Part shown: positions 28,870 to 38,896 of the stretch, one piece after another
How the letters are laid out: each line of letters starts with the position of its first letter
Numbering within the stretch: position 1 is the first letter of the stretch
From: Bacteroidota bacterium
GTDB taxonomy: Bacteria; Bacteroidota; Bacteroidia; NS11-12g; UBA9320
Direction: 5' to 3'
NCBI GenBank assembly: GCA_013359235.1
Contig: JABWCE010000003.1
Location: 62,001-126,000, forward strand
DNA length: 64,000 nucleotides
Translations under genes and position numbers: made by a program
Notes under the pieces: generated by a model
Told to the model about the DNA's origin: nothing
The model's input: the letters and a program-made list of their open reading frames with translations, nothing else
The model's database searches: none

Positions 28870-29733
28870 ATGAGAAAAAAATTCTTAAAACTAATTAAAG
28901 CAGGATTATCATTAGCAATGCTGGTAAATATTGCTTTTGCTCAAAGTGCAGGTGAAACAACATTTAAAAACACTTGTGCAGCATGTCATACAGTAGGCAT
29001 GGGAAAACTTATTGGTCCTGATTTGGCAAATGTTGACAAAAGACAGTCGGAAGCATGGTTGATAAAATTTATTAAATCATCACAATCTGTAATTAAAAGT
29101 GGCGATAAATATGCTGATTCTATTTTTAAAGCATTTAATCAGGTAACTATGCCTGACCAAGCATCACTAACTGATGCACAGATAAAAGAAGTTTTAGAAT
29201 ACATAAAATCAAAAAGTCCTGCTGTTACTGCAAGTTCAAGTACAAGCACTGAATCTACTTCTGAAACAACAAGTGCAACTACTTCAAATGGAGATGCATC
29301 ACGCGGAAGAGATTTATTTGTAGGTAAGTTGAGATTTTCAAATAATGGACCTACATGTAATTCATGCCATAATGTTGATATGGAGGGAGTAATAAGCGGA
29401 GGAGCATTGGCAAAAGATTTAACACAGGCTTATTCACGTTTGGGAGAAGAAGGAGTAAAAGGAGTTATTTCAGGATTACCTTTTCCGCAAATGAAACAAT
29501 CTTACGAAAAATCACCAATTATGGAGCAAGAAATTGCTGATATTGTGGCTTTTCTTAAAGAAACCGACAAACAAGCCTCAGCCAAAAGTACTGCAAGTGT
29601 TGGTAGTACAATGTTAATTGGTGGAATAATTGGAGTAATAGTATTACTTGTATTATTTTCAATTTTCTGGATTAAAAGAAAAAGCCGTACAGTAAATTAT
29701 TCAATATACGAAAGACAAATAAAATCTACATAA
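28870..29733 (+). CDS. Membrane-anchored diheme cytochrome c (NarC-like)
   Basis: A 287-residue protein with a signal peptide (cleavage near IAFAQ), a first heme domain with CAACH (36-40) and VTMPDQ, a Ser/Thr-rich linker (about 120-142), and a second heme domain with CNSCH (163-167) and candidate methionine ligand in FPQMKQS. A C-terminal helix (about 243-268) anchors it, with a basic cytoplasmic tail. The second domain (RLGEEGVKGVISGLPFP) resembles cytochromes tied to NarG-type reductases. It is 18 bp after the first cytochrome gene and 24 bp before narG. Confidence 0.9.
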   Translation: MRKKFLKLIKAGLSLAMLVNIAFAQSAGETTFKNTCAACHTVGMGKLIGPDLANVDKRQSEAWLIKFIKSSQSVIKSGDKYADSIFKAFNQVTMPDQASLTDAQIKEVLEYIKSKSPAVTASSSTSTESTSETTSATTSNGDASRGRDLFVGKLRFSNNGPTCNSCHNVDMEGVISGGALAKDLTQAYSRLGEEGVKGVISGLPFPQMKQSYEKSPIMEQEIADIVAFLKETDKQASAKSTASVGSTMLIGGIIGVIVLLVLFSIFWIKRKSRTVNYSIYERQIKST

Positions 29734-29757
29734 AAATATTATAAAAAAGTAACAATT

Positions 29758-32700
29758 ATGAGTTGGATAGAAGACATCATATCACCCAAAACCCGTCAAT
29801 GGGAAGAATTTTACCGCAATCGTTTTCAACACGATAGAATAGTAAGAAGTACTCATGGGGTAAACTGTACAGGAAGTTGCTCATGGCAAATCCATGTTAA
29901 GGAAGGAATAGTAGTGTGGGAAACACAACAACTCGATTACCCATTGCTTGAAAATTCTCTTCCACCCTACGAACCAAGAGGTTGCCAAAGAGGAATATCT
30001 TACTCATGGTATTTATACAGCCCATTGAGAATAAAATATCCTTTGATAAGAGGAACTTTAATTGATTTTTTCAGGGAAGAAAAAGAAAAAGCAGGAGGAA
30101 ATCCAGTTTTAGCTTGGGAAAATCTTCAAAATAATAAAGAAAAACGTACAAGATATCAAAAATCAAGAGGTAAAGGTGGTTTTAGAAGAGTATCTTGGGA
30201 TGAAGTTTTAGAACTAATTGCTGCTGCAAATATTTACACAGCAAAAAAACATGGACCGGACCGTGTTGCCGGATTTTCGCCTATACCTGCAATGTCAATG
30301 ATAAGTTATGCCGCAGGAGCTAGATTTTTGCAACTATTTGGTGGCTTCAATCTTAGTTTTTACGATTGGTATTGCGACCTTCCAACTCATTTCCCAGAAA
30401 TGTGGGGCGAACAAACTGATGTTTGCGAAAGTGCAGACTGGTATAATTCTAAATTTATTGCTGATATGGGAGCTTGTTTAAATATGACAAGAACACCAGA
30501 TTGCCATTTCTTTGCAGAATCAAGACACAACGGAACAAAAGCTGTTGTTTTCTCACCTGACTTTAGCCAGGTTTGTAAATATGCTGACCAATGGGTTCCA
30601 TTACATCCAGGTACTGATAATGCATTTTGGATGGCAGTTACACACGTTATATTGAAAGAATTTCATTACGAAAAACAAACACCATATTTCATTGAGTACA
30701 CAAAACAATATACTGATAGTTCATTCCTAATTCATTTGAATAAAGAAGGGGATCATTATGTTCCCGGAAGACTTGTAAGAGCAAATGAAATTGCTAAATG
30801 GAAAGACATAGAAAATGGCGATTGGAAATTTTTAAATATTGATGAAAAATCTGGCGATTTAGTTGTACCAAAAGGCACAATGGGTTACAGATGGGATAAA
30901 AATGGAGGAAAGTGGAACATGAAATTTGAATGTGGAGAAACCGATAAAACATTTGATCCTGTATTAACCACAATCAATAAAAATGACGGAGTTCTTCAAA
31001 CCGAGTTTGTTGAATTTGGTTTAGATAATAAATTTTTACGCGGCGTACCTGTTAAATACCTTGAAACTGTAAACGGCAAAGTACCTGTTGCTACCATATA
31101 CGATGTAATAATGGGACAATATGGAGTTGACAGAGGATTAGAAGGACAATATCCAAAAAATTACGAAGACAAAGATTCGTCATATACTCCAGCATGGCAA
31201 GAAATTTTTACAGGAATTGATTCAAAAACTGTTTTACAATTTGCCAGAGAATGGGGAAATACAGCAGATGTTACTAAAGGAAAATGTATGGTAATTGTAG
31301 GAGCCGGTATAAATCACTGGTATCATGCAAATTTAATTTACCGTTCAGCAGCTATGACTCTTGCATTAACTGGATGTGTAGGTAAAAATGGTGGAGGATT
31401 AAACCATTACGTAGGACAGGAAAAACTTGCACCAGTTGATTCATGGGGTGGGGTAACATTTGCAAAAGACTGGGTTCCTACTGCACGATTACAACAAGCA
31501 CCTTTGTGGCATTATATTAATACATGTCAGTATCGTTATGATGGAAGACATTCACATTACAATGCAGTTCCTGATAACGAATTTACTAGAAAACACACAG
31601 CCGACAGCATTTTTATGTCTGTTAGAAACGGATGGATGCCCTATTATCCTCAGTTCAACCAAAATCCATTAAATTTAGTAAAAGAAGCTGAAAACAGTGG
31701 TGCAAAGACAAATGAAGAAATTGTAAATTACACTGTAGATCAACTTAAAAACAAAAAGCTTCAATTTGCAATAAATGACCCTGATGCCGAAGAAAATTTC
31801 CCAAGACTTTGGTATATATGGCGTGGAAATGCAATTACAGGTAGTATGAAAGGGCATGAATACGCATTTAAACATTACCTTGGTACACATCATAACTCAA
31901 TTGGTAAGGATTCTGACGAACATACAGAAGAAGTAGTATGGCATGATATTGCACCCGAAGGGAAAATGGATCTTGTAGTTGACCTAAACTTCAGAATGGA
32001 TTCATCAGCATTATATTCAGATATTGTTTTACCTGCTGCATCGTGGTACGAAAAAACAGATATGAACAGTACTGATATGCACTCGTTCATACATCCATTA
32101 GGACAAGCAATTGCACCGGTTTGGGAATCAAAAACCGACTGGGATATTTTCAAAAACATTGCAAAAGTTACAAGCGACATTGCAAAACAATATTTTTCAG
32201 AACCAATGAAAGATATTATAATGACGCCATTGTCACACGATTCTGTTGATGAAATTACACAACCTACAATTAAAGATTGGTACAAAGGCGAATGCGAACC
32301 AGTTCCCGGAAAAACTATGCCAAAACTTACAGTTGTTACAAGAGATTATACCAAACTTTACGAGAAGTTTATAACTCTTGGCGAAGGAATCAGAGAAAAA
32401 GGACTTGGTGCACATGGCAATCATTATAACATACAAGAAGAGTATGATGAAATGTGCAATTCAAACCATTTTCCAAGAAGAAAATATGAAGACAAAACGC
32501 TACCTTCAATACAAGAAGACGAATGGGTATGTAATGCAATATTAAATCTTTCAACACTTACAAACGGTAAGCTCAATTACGATGCTTATAAAAATATGGA
32601 GAAAAAGACAGGTTTGCAATTAGCAGACTTAGGCGAAGGCACAAAAGATGTAAGATTCAGATATTCTGATTTAGCTGCACAACCCAGGAGATACAATACA

Positions 32701-33375
32701 TCACCGGTTTGGTCAGGTTTAATGAACAATGGAAGAGCGTACTCGGCATATACATATAATGTTGATAAATTGATTCCTTGGAGAACCCTCACAGGAAGAC
32801 AACATTTTTACTTAGACCATGAGTTATACATTGCCCACGGCGAACATTTACCTACTTACAAACCCGCTCCAAGACCCGAAGTTTACGGCGATTTAAGAGA
32901 AACATGGAAAAACGGTAAAGCATTAGCATTAAACTATCTTACTCCTCACGGAAAGTGGCACATACACTCTACATATATGGAAAATATCAGAATGTTAACA
33001 CTATCAAGAGGCTGCGAACCATGTTGGTTAAGTGAAAAAGATGCCGAAACATTAGGGATTAAAGATAATGACTGGGTAGAAGTACACAATGACCATGGAG
33101 TTTATGTTACAAGAGCATGTGTAAGTTCAAGAATTGCTCCTGGCAGTTGTATAGTTTATCACGTACCCGAAAGAACAGTAGGTATTCCAAAATCACAATT
33201 GAGAGGCAATAAAAGAGGTGGCGGACACAATAGCGTTACACGTACACACTTAAAACCTAATTACCTTAGTGGTGGATATGGTCAGTTTTCATATCACTTC
33301 AATTATTGGGGACCTATTGCTCCACAGCGTGATACACATGTTGTAGTTAAAAAAATGGAAAATTTAGTTTGGTAA
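29758..33375 (+). CDS. narG: Respiratory nitrate reductase alpha subunit
   Basis: The 1205-residue catalytic subunit reduces nitrate to nitrite at a Mo-bis-MGD centre on the cytoplasmic side. FS0 ligands are His33, Cys37, Cys41 and Cys76, matching His49/Cys53/Cys57/Cys92 of E. coli with a constant offset of 16. The molybdenum aspartate lies in YDWYCDLP near residue 203. [20 protein letters not shown] and [22 protein letters not shown] complete the family signature. There is no twin-arginine signal, and the vestigial N-terminal segment of E. coli NarG is missing. It is the largest gene of the operon; narHJI follow. Confidence 0.97.
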   Translation: MSWIEDIISPKTRQWEEFYRNRFQHDRIVRSTHGVNCTGSCSWQIHVKEGIVVWETQQLDYPLLENSLPPYEPRGCQRGISYSWYLYSPLRIKYPLIRGTLIDFFREEKEKAGGNPVLAWENLQNNKEKRTRYQKSRGKGGFRRVSWDEVLELIAAANIYTAKKHGPDRVAGFSPIPAMSMISYAAGARFLQLFGGFNLSFYDWYCDLPTHFPEMWGEQTDVCESADWYNSKFIADMGACLNMTRTPDCHFFAESRHNGTKAVVFSPDFSQVCKYADQWVPLHPGTDNAFWMAVTHVILKEFHYEKQTPYFIEYTKQYTDSSFLIHLNKEGDHYVPGRLVRANEIAKWKDIENGDWKFLNIDEKSGDLVVPKGTMGYRWDKNGGKWNMKFECGETDKTFDPVLTTINKNDGVLQTEFVEFGLDNKFLRGVPVKYLETVNGKVPVATIYDVIMGQYGVDRGLEGQYPKNYEDKDSSYTPAWQEIFTGIDSKTVLQFAREWGNTADVTKGKCMVIVGAGINHWYHANLIYRSAAMTLALTGCVGKNGGGLNHYVGQEKLAPVDSWGGVTFAKDWVPTARLQQAPLWHYINTCQYRYDGRHSHYNAVPDNEFTRKHTADSIFMSVRNGWMPYYPQFNQNPLNLVKEAENSGAKTNEEIVNYTVDQLKNKKLQFAINDPDAEENFPRLWYIWRGNAITGSMKGHEYAFKHYLGTHHNSIGKDSDEHTEEVVWHDIAPEGKMDLVVDLNFRMDSSALYSDIVLPAASWYEKTDMNSTDMHSFIHPLGQAIAPVWESKTDWDIFKNIAKVTSDIAKQYFSEPMKDIIMTPLSHDSVDEITQPTIKDWYKGECEPVPGKTMPKLTVVTRDYTKLYEKFITLGEGIREKGLGAHGNHYNIQEEYDEMCNSNHFPRRKYEDKTLPSIQEDEWVCNAILNLSTLTNGKLNYDAYKNMEKKTGLQLADLGEGTKDVRFRYSDLAAQPRRYNTSPVWSGLMNNGRAYSAYTYNVDKLIPWRTLTGRQHFYLDHELYIAHGEHLPTYKPAPRPEVYGDLRETWKNGKALALNYLTPHGKWHIHSTYMENIRMLTLSRGCEPCWLSEKDAETLGIKDNDWVEVHNDHGVYVTRACVSSRIAPGSCIVYHVPERTVGIPKSQLRGNKRGGGHNSVTRTHLKPNYLSGGYGQFSYHFNYWGPIAPQRDTHVVVKKMENLVW

Positions 33376-33411
33376 TAATTTAAAAATTAATAAAAGAAAA
33401 ATAAAATAATT

Positions 33412-34962
33412 ATGGACGTTCGTTCTCAAGTATCAATGGTTTTTCATCTCGATAAATGTATCGGATGCCACACATGTTCAATAGCATGTAAAAACATTTG
33501 GACCGACCGCAAAGGTGCAGAATATATGTGGTGGAATAATGTTGAAACAAAACCCGGAACCGGTTATCCAACAAAATGGGAAGACCAGTCAATTTACAGA
33601 GGTGGCTGGCAAAAAGAAAACGGTAAGGTAACACTTAAGGGAGCCGGTAAAAGGCGTGGTTTAACAAATATATTTTACAACCCTAACCTGCCAGTAATAG
33701 ATGACTATTATGAGCCATTTACCTACAAATATCTCGACTTGATAGAATCACCAGAAGGTGATGACCAACCAACCGCAAGACCAGTATCTTTAATTACAGG
33801 CGAACCCATTGATATAAAAATGGGACCTAACTGGGATGATGATTTAAGCGGAACCCCCGACTACGCAAGAAATGACCCTAATTTCAAAAATATGTCTGAA
33901 GCCGAGCAAGAAGTTATGTTTCAGCTTGAAAAAATGGCATTTTTCTACTTGCCACGTATTTGCAACCATTGCTTAAACCCTGCTTGTGTAGCATCTTGCC
34001 CATCAGGAGCTATTTACAAAAGAGGCGAAGATGGTGTGGTACTTATAAATCAGGAAGTATGCCGTGCATGGAGAATGTGTGTTACAGCTTGCCCTTATAA
34101 AAAATCATACTATAATTGGCATACAGGAAAATCAGAAAAATGTATTCTTTGTTTTCCAAGAATAGAAGCAGGATTAGCTCCGGCATGTATGCACTCTTGC
34201 GTCGGAAGAATAAGATATTTAGGAGTTTTGTTATACGATGCTTCTAAAATAGAAGATGTAGTACACGACGATGAAAAAAACTTGATAAACAGACATCTTG
34301 ATATAATATTAGACCCATTTGATGAAAAAGTAATTAGAGCAGCAAAAATGAACGGAGTAGCTGATTCAACAATACATGCAGCACAAAATTCTCCAGTTTA
34401 TAAATATGTAAAAGAATGGAAACTTGCGCTTCCGCTTCATGCTGAATTTAGAACATTACCAATGTTATTTTACGTTCCACCATTATTACCAGTAATGGCT
34501 ACTTTAAAACAAGTTGATAATACTGAACAATCAGAAAAAATGAACCCAATTGCTAAATACTGGGACGACAACTGGTTGTACGATACAAGTACTGCCGAGC
34601 TTTGGGGCACTTTAGATCAAGTGAGATTCCCATTGAAATATCTTGCAAGTATGCTCAGTGCAGGCAACGAAGATATGATTAAAGACAAGTGGAAAAAACT
34701 TATGGCTGTAAGAATTCACAGACGTAGAGTAACAGTAGGCGATATTAGCAATGAAAAAGCTGATGAAGTGTTGAAAGAAGCCGGTTTAACAGCCGAACAA
34801 GCAGAAGGAGTATTTTACTTAACAGCACTTGCCAAATTTGAAGATCGTTTCGTAATTCCACCCGCACACCGCGAACAAGCTATAGAAATGATGGACTTTA
34901 CAGGTGATGCAAAAGGAGAAATAGGTTTCGGTATAAAAAGCAAAGTAAGAAGAGGAATTTAA
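33412..34962 (+). CDS. narH: Respiratory nitrate reductase beta subunit
   Basis: A 516-residue iron-sulfur subunit carrying electrons from NarI to NarG. The first cluster motif is C16-IG-C19-HT-C22-SIA-C26, identical in spacing to E. coli. Later sets are ICNHCLNPACVASC, VCRAWRMCVTAC (with Trp in place of a Cys, so a 3Fe-4S cluster) and KCILCFPR with CMHSC. NNVETKPGTGYP and the C-terminal RDRFV-like EDRFVIPPAHRE are typical. Length is close to E. coli NarH. The start ATG is 36 bp after narG. Confidence 0.97.
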   Translation: MDVRSQVSMVFHLDKCIGCHTCSIACKNIWTDRKGAEYMWWNNVETKPGTGYPTKWEDQSIYRGGWQKENGKVTLKGAGKRRGLTNIFYNPNLPVIDDYYEPFTYKYLDLIESPEGDDQPTARPVSLITGEPIDIKMGPNWDDDLSGTPDYARNDPNFKNMSEAEQEVMFQLEKMAFFYLPRICNHCLNPACVASCPSGAIYKRGEDGVVLINQEVCRAWRMCVTACPYKKSYYNWHTGKSEKCILCFPRIEAGLAPACMHSCVGRIRYLGVLLYDASKIEDVVHDDEKNLINRHLDIILDPFDEKVIRAAKMNGVADSTIHAAQNSPVYKYVKEWKLALPLHAEFRTLPMLFYVPPLLPVMATLKQVDNTEQSEKMNPIAKYWDDNWLYDTSTAELWGTLDQVRFPLKYLASMLSAGNEDMIKDKWKKLMAVRIHRRRVTVGDISNEKADEVLKEAGLTAEQAEGVFYLTALAKFEDRFVIPPAHREQAIEMMDFTGDAKGEIGFGIKSKVRRGI

Positions 34963-34972
34963 TTTAAAAACA

Positions 34973-35761
34973 GTGAGTATCAACACAGCTATAAAACCAG
35001 CAAAAGAAAGTAAGTACGAAATATATAAGTATTTGGCGAATATGTTTGATTACCCTCAAAATGATTCATACAAAAACTCAATAATTTCAGTTTATAATTT
35101 GCTGAAAACCGATATGCCTGAAGCAGCAGCATCTATGAATGTATTCATTGACTTTGTTAATGAAGCCTCATTAAGTGAAATGCAAGAATTGTATTTACGT
35201 TCATTTGATGTGCAGGCAATTACTACTCTCGATATAGGTTTTGTATTGTTTGGCGAAGATTACAAACGCGGACAACTGTTGGTAAACCTAAACCGCGAAC
35301 ACCGCGATGCCAACAACACCTGTAATACAGAACTTGCAGATAGTTTGCCAAACGTACTCAATCTAATTTCACGAATGACAAATATTGAGATGCGTGATGA
35401 AATTGCTTCAAAACTTGTAATTCCGGCTGTTGTAAAAATGTCAAGCGAGTTTTCTTCTGATAAAATTGAGAAAAAAGATGAAATCTACAAAAAACACCTT
35501 AAAACCATTATTGATTTTTCTCAAAAATATCGCACTATTTACAAAACATTGCTCGACACTTTGCTTATTGTTTTAAAAAGAGATTTTAATTACGATATAA
35601 ATATTCTTAACTATTTTAAAGAAGAAAAATGCCATGATGAATCAAAAGAGTCATGTTCATGCGATACAACGCCTAATACTGATGCTTTAGATGCTATCAA
35701 CAACAACTACTTTAAAGACTTTAGTGAACAAATAGAAATTGAAATGATAATTGAAAAATAA
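34973..35761 (+). CDS. narJ: Nitrate reductase molybdenum cofactor assembly chaperone
   Basis: The 262-residue protein is all-alpha and matches NarJ, the cytoplasmic chaperone that holds apo-NarGH until the cofactor is inserted. YKYLANMFDYP near the N-terminus and the GFVLFGEDYKRGQLLVNL motif (about 83-101) are characteristic. The C-terminal 45 residues add a Cys-rich stretch (KCHDESKESCSCD) of unknown use. The start codon is GTG, 11 bp after narH. Confidence 0.93.
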   Translation: MSINTAIKPAKESKYEIYKYLANMFDYPQNDSYKNSIISVYNLLKTDMPEAAASMNVFIDFVNEASLSEMQELYLRSFDVQAITTLDIGFVLFGEDYKRGQLLVNLNREHRDANNTCNTELADSLPNVLNLISRMTNIEMRDEIASKLVIPAVVKMSSEFSSDKIEKKDEIYKKHLKTIIDFSQKYRTIYKTLLDTLLIVLKRDFNYDINILNYFKEEKCHDESKESCSCDTTPNTDALDAINNNYFKDFSEQIEIEMIIEK

Positions 35762-35793
35762 AAATTTAACATTAAAATAAAAAATATAAAAAT

Positions 35794-36522
35794 ATGAATG
35801 TCCTTGATAATTTTTTCCTGATTGCACTGCCTTATATAGCACTTGCAGTATTTTTGGTAGGTTCTATTTACAGATACACCTATAAGGGATTTCAACTTTC
35901 ATCGCTTTCTTCTCAATTTCTTGAAGGAAGACGATTGTTTTATGGTTCAGTTCCTTTCCACTGGGGAGTTTTATTTTTGTTTACTGGGCACCTTATCGCT
36001 TTGCTATTTCCAAGAGGAGTTTTAGCTTGGAACAGCCAGCCTGTAAGACTAATGATATTGGAAATCACAGCTTTTATTTTTGGTATAAGTATGCTCATTG
36101 GTTTAGTGAATTTATTAATCAGACGATATACAACACCACGCTTGAAAACTGTTACAAACAGAATGGATTTGGTTATATATATACTATTGATTACTCAAAC
36201 ATTTGTAGGGCTTTGGATAGCGTATAACTTCAGATGGGGTTCTTCATGGTTTTCATCATTACTTACACCATATCTTTATTCAATTTTTACTCTTCAACCA
36301 GATACTGCAGCCGTAGTTTTATTGCCTTGGACAGTAAAATTGCATATTATATTAGCATTTACTATTGTAGGATTAATACCTTTTTCAAGGTTAATTCACT
36401 TCTTGGTACCTCCTATCAACTATATTTGGAGACCATACCAACAAGTAAAATGGTATTGGGACAGACGCAAAGTAAGAAGCCCAAGAACTCCTTGGACCCT
36501 TCAGCGTCCAAAAAATAATTAA
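35794..36522 (+). CDS. narI: Respiratory nitrate reductase gamma subunit (cytochrome b)
   Basis: A 242-residue membrane subunit with five transmembrane helices. Heme-b ligands appear as the histidines in FHWG and GHLIALL (helix 2) and in KLHIILAF and RLIHFL (helices 4 and 5), matching the four E. coli NarI ligands. It oxidises quinol at the periplasmic side and passes electrons to NarH. The C-terminal basic tail (YWDRRKVRSPRTPW) faces the cytoplasm. It lies 33 bp after narJ and is followed after 2 bp by an unknown gene. Confidence 0.96.
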   Translation: MNVLDNFFLIALPYIALAVFLVGSIYRYTYKGFQLSSLSSQFLEGRRLFYGSVPFHWGVLFLFTGHLIALLFPRGVLAWNSQPVRLMILEITAFIFGISMLIGLVNLLIRRYTTPRLKTVTNRMDLVIYILLITQTFVGLWIAYNFRWGSSWFSSLLTPYLYSIFTLQPDTAAVVLLPWTVKLHIILAFTIVGLIPFSRLIHFLVPPINYIWRPYQQVKWYWDRRKVRSPRTPWTLQRPKNN

Positions 36523-36524
36523 AA

Positions 36525-36983
36525 ATGTTGCTAAATATCGTTACTGATGAAGAATTACTAACAAGCCAAATTGTAAAAACAATTTTATTAGTTTTAGTTA
36601 GTTTAGGTATTGTTTACAACATATTTAGAATTATCCGAAGCCAGACAAAAGTTAGAAAAATAATTAATTTTTCAATATTAGGGTTCCTTTTAATTACAAT
36701 AGTTATAGTATTAAAAGAATACAAATATGAAACTACATTGCTTAAACACCCCTTGTATGTTGAAGGGACAACAATAGGTTATTGCAGTGTTTTCGGCAGA
36801 GGTGAAGGAATTGAATTTGAATATGAAATTGATGGTATAAAATATAGATGTTGCAATACATATCATCCCGTTTCGAGAGATAGTATTGTAGTGCCTGGAG
36901 GAAAATATAAAGTAAGATACACGAAAAAATATTTAAATAAAGGAAGGATGGTCTTTAAAAAGACTAATTTATTTCCACAATGA
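36525..36983 (+). CDS. Unknown two-helix membrane protein within nar operon
   Basis: The 152-residue protein has two hydrophobic segments (about 16-37 and 45-62) and a soluble C-terminal beta-rich domain of about 80 residues (EFEYEIDGIKYRC, GKYKVRYTKKYLNKG). I do not recognise it with certainty; the pattern recalls DUF3592-like domains. Residues Cys-Cys in YRCCNTYH could bind a metal or disulfide. It starts 2 bp after narI and its stop overlaps the next start (ATGA), so the pair is coupled and belongs to the operon. Confidence 0.7.
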   Translation: MLLNIVTDEELLTSQIVKTILLVLVSLGIVYNIFRIIRSQTKVRKIINFSILGFLLITIVIVLKEYKYETTLLKHPLYVEGTTIGYCSVFGRGEGIEFEYEIDGIKYRCCNTYHPVSRDSIVVPGGKYKVRYTKKYLNKGRMVFKKTNLFPQ

Positions 36984-37375
36984 AAAAAATAATAATAACA
37001 GCAATTATTCTATGTAGTTTTAACTTATCACAATCACAAAATCCAGAATCTAAAAACCAAAAGTCAAAGGTAACTTTTAAAACCGGAGGAACTTTAAATT
37101 TAAGTTTTCACCCCCACAAAGGGACTAATTTAAATTCATTATTTCTTAATTTTGGTGGTCCAGGCATCAAGTTCGATTATGGGCAATACAGCATTGCCTA
37201 CAACATGTTTCCTTCAATCAGGTATTATGATGAAAATACATCACCAATACTTGGAACAGGGGTACAGTTAACTTACAAAAAATACTCATTTGTAGCCCCA
37301 ATGTACTATGTAGTGAGCCCAAACAGTAAAAAAAATGTTTGGATTGTGAGTTTTGGATTCGGGTATAAATTATAA
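36980..37375 (+). CDS. Small secreted beta-rich protein of unknown function within nar operon
   Basis: A 131-residue protein with a signal peptide (cleavage near NLSQSQ). The mature part is beta-rich with alternating hydrophobic strands and glycines (TLNLSFHP, GPGIKFDYGQYSIAYNMFP, VWIVSFGFGYKL), which is the pattern of a small outer-membrane barrel or barrel fragment. I do not recognise the family. Translation is coupled to the preceding gene. A role in nitrate or nitrite passage across the outer membrane is only a guess from position. Confidence 0.65.
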   Translation: MKKIIITAIILCSFNLSQSQNPESKNQKSKVTFKTGGTLNLSFHPHKGTNLNSLFLNFGGPGIKFDYGQYSIAYNMFPSIRYYDENTSPILGTGVQLTYKKYSFVAPMYYVVSPNSKKNVWIVSFGFGYKL

Positions 37376-37387
37376 AACCTTAAAATT

Positions 37388-38884
37388 ATGGAACAAAAAG
37401 TAACCGGATTGTCTTACAGAATCCTGTTTTTAAATACACTTGCATTTACTGTATGCTTTGCCGTATGGATGTTTAATGGTGTTTTGGTAACATTTTTGGT
37501 TGATAATCAAATTTTCAAATGGAGTTCTGTTCAAGTAGGATGGCTATTAGCCATACCAGTTTTAAGTGGCTCTATTTTCAGATTGCACGGCGGAATATGG
37601 ACTGATAAATATGGAGGAAAATGGATGCTGGGAGGTTTGTTGTTTTTATGTGCAATACCTATGTTTTTGGTAAGCCAGGCAAATAGTTTTGTATCATTTG
37701 CTTTGTGCAGCTTGGGTTTTGGGCTTGCAGGTGTAGGATTTTCTATTGGAATAGCATCAACATCAATGTGGTTTTCAAAAGAATGGCAGGGCAGGGCACT
37801 TGGTATTTTTGGAATGGGAAATTTTGGAGCAGGTATTACCACTCTATTAGCCCCGACAATTCTTAAAAAAATAACAAACAACGGTGCTAACCTCGATAAT
37901 TGGAGACAATTACCACAAATCTATGCTCTTGCTTTGGTAATTATGGGCGTAATTTTCATAATTTTTACCAAAAACAAAAAATCTGAATTTGCATTAAACA
38001 AAAAATTTACTGAAATGCTAAAACCTTTAAAAGAAGTACGCGTTTGGAGGTTTGGTTTATATTATTATCTTGTTTTCGGCTGTTTTGTAGCTTTGGCTCA
38101 ATGGCTTGTACCATACTACATGAACGTTTACTCGGTTTCATTAGTAACTGCTGGGCTTTTAGCTACTATTTTCAGTATTCCATCGGGCTTAATAAGGGCT
38201 TTAGGAGGGTTTTTGTCAGACAAATTTGGAGCAAGAAGAGTAATGTATTGGATTTTTATAACATCAATATTTTTCTGCTTTTTATTAATAATACCTAAAA
38301 TGACAATAAACTCACCGGGCATTGGCATACAATCAAAAAGAAACGGAACTATTTCGTTTGTATCTGATAGCCTTATAAAGGTTGATGATATTAGTTATAC
38401 ATTGATTAAAAAACCATCAGAGAAACAAATTAACGGCAAAGAAAATTCAGCTCTGCCTCATAAAACCGAATGGCAGGAGTCTATAGTAAAAGTAGGCGAT
38501 AAGGTAAAGAAAAAACAAATAATTGCAAGGGGAACAACCAATATTGTATTTAAAGCAAATATATATGTTGCAACTTTGTTTATTTTTCTTGTTGGTATAA
38601 TTTGGGGTATTGGCAAAGCTGCAGTTTACAAACACATTCCTAATTATTTTCCAAACGAAGTAGGTGCAGTTGGCGGTATGGTAGGTGTTTTGGGAGGCTT
38701 GGGAGGTTTCTTCTCTCCTATTATTTTCGGCTATTTATTAAAATGGACCGGGCTTTGGACAAGTATGTGGATTTTCTTATGGATAATTTCAGTGATTTGT
38801 TTATGGTGGATGCACAATATTATTACTAAAATGCGTGATAAAGCTGCACCCGACACAAAAGGTAAATTTGAATCAATAAATTAA
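37388..38884 (+). CDS. NarK-type nitrate/nitrite MFS transporter with periplasmic insert
   Basis: The 498-residue protein has 12 transmembrane helices and NarK signatures: GIFGMGNFGAGIT in helix 5 and GMVGVLGGLGGFFSP in helix 11. Substrate-binding arginines are seen in helix 2 (SIFRLHGG) and helix 8 (GLIRALGG). An insert of about 88 residues (304-391) lies between helices 9 and 10, which is the periplasmic side. It has a VKVGDKVKKKQIIARG strand-turn-strand typical of barrel-sandwich domains. The transporter imports nitrate or exchanges it for nitrite; the mode cannot be read. Confidence 0.92.
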   Translation: MEQKVTGLSYRILFLNTLAFTVCFAVWMFNGVLVTFLVDNQIFKWSSVQVGWLLAIPVLSGSIFRLHGGIWTDKYGGKWMLGGLLFLCAIPMFLVSQANSFVSFALCSLGFGLAGVGFSIGIASTSMWFSKEWQGRALGIFGMGNFGAGITTLLAPTILKKITNNGANLDNWRQLPQIYALALVIMGVIFIIFTKNKKSEFALNKKFTEMLKPLKEVRVWRFGLYYYLVFGCFVALAQWLVPYYMNVYSVSLVTAGLLATIFSIPSGLIRALGGFLSDKFGARRVMYWIFITSIFFCFLLIIPKMTINSPGIGIQSKRNGTISFVSDSLIKVDDISYTLIKKPSEKQINGKENSALPHKTEWQESIVKVGDKVKKKQIIARGTTNIVFKANIYVATLFIFLVGIIWGIGKAAVYKHIPNYFPNEVGAVGGMVGVLGGLGGFFSPIIFGYLLKWTGLWTSMWIFLWIISVICLWWMHNIITKMRDKAAPDTKGKFESIN

Positions 38885-38896
38885 ATAAAAAAATAT

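Noticed and set aside
31460..31672. Open frame of 70 codons inside narG in another frame
   Set aside because: It lies wholly within a strongly conserved gene and has no start signal or recognisable product.
28279..33375. Nitrite oxidoreductase (NxrAB) instead of nitrate reductase, because of the cytochromes c
   Set aside because: NarG, NarH, NarJ and NarI all follow the E. coli-type motifs, a four-histidine NarI is present, and two NarK transporters follow. The cytochromes fit a Thermus NarC-like role.
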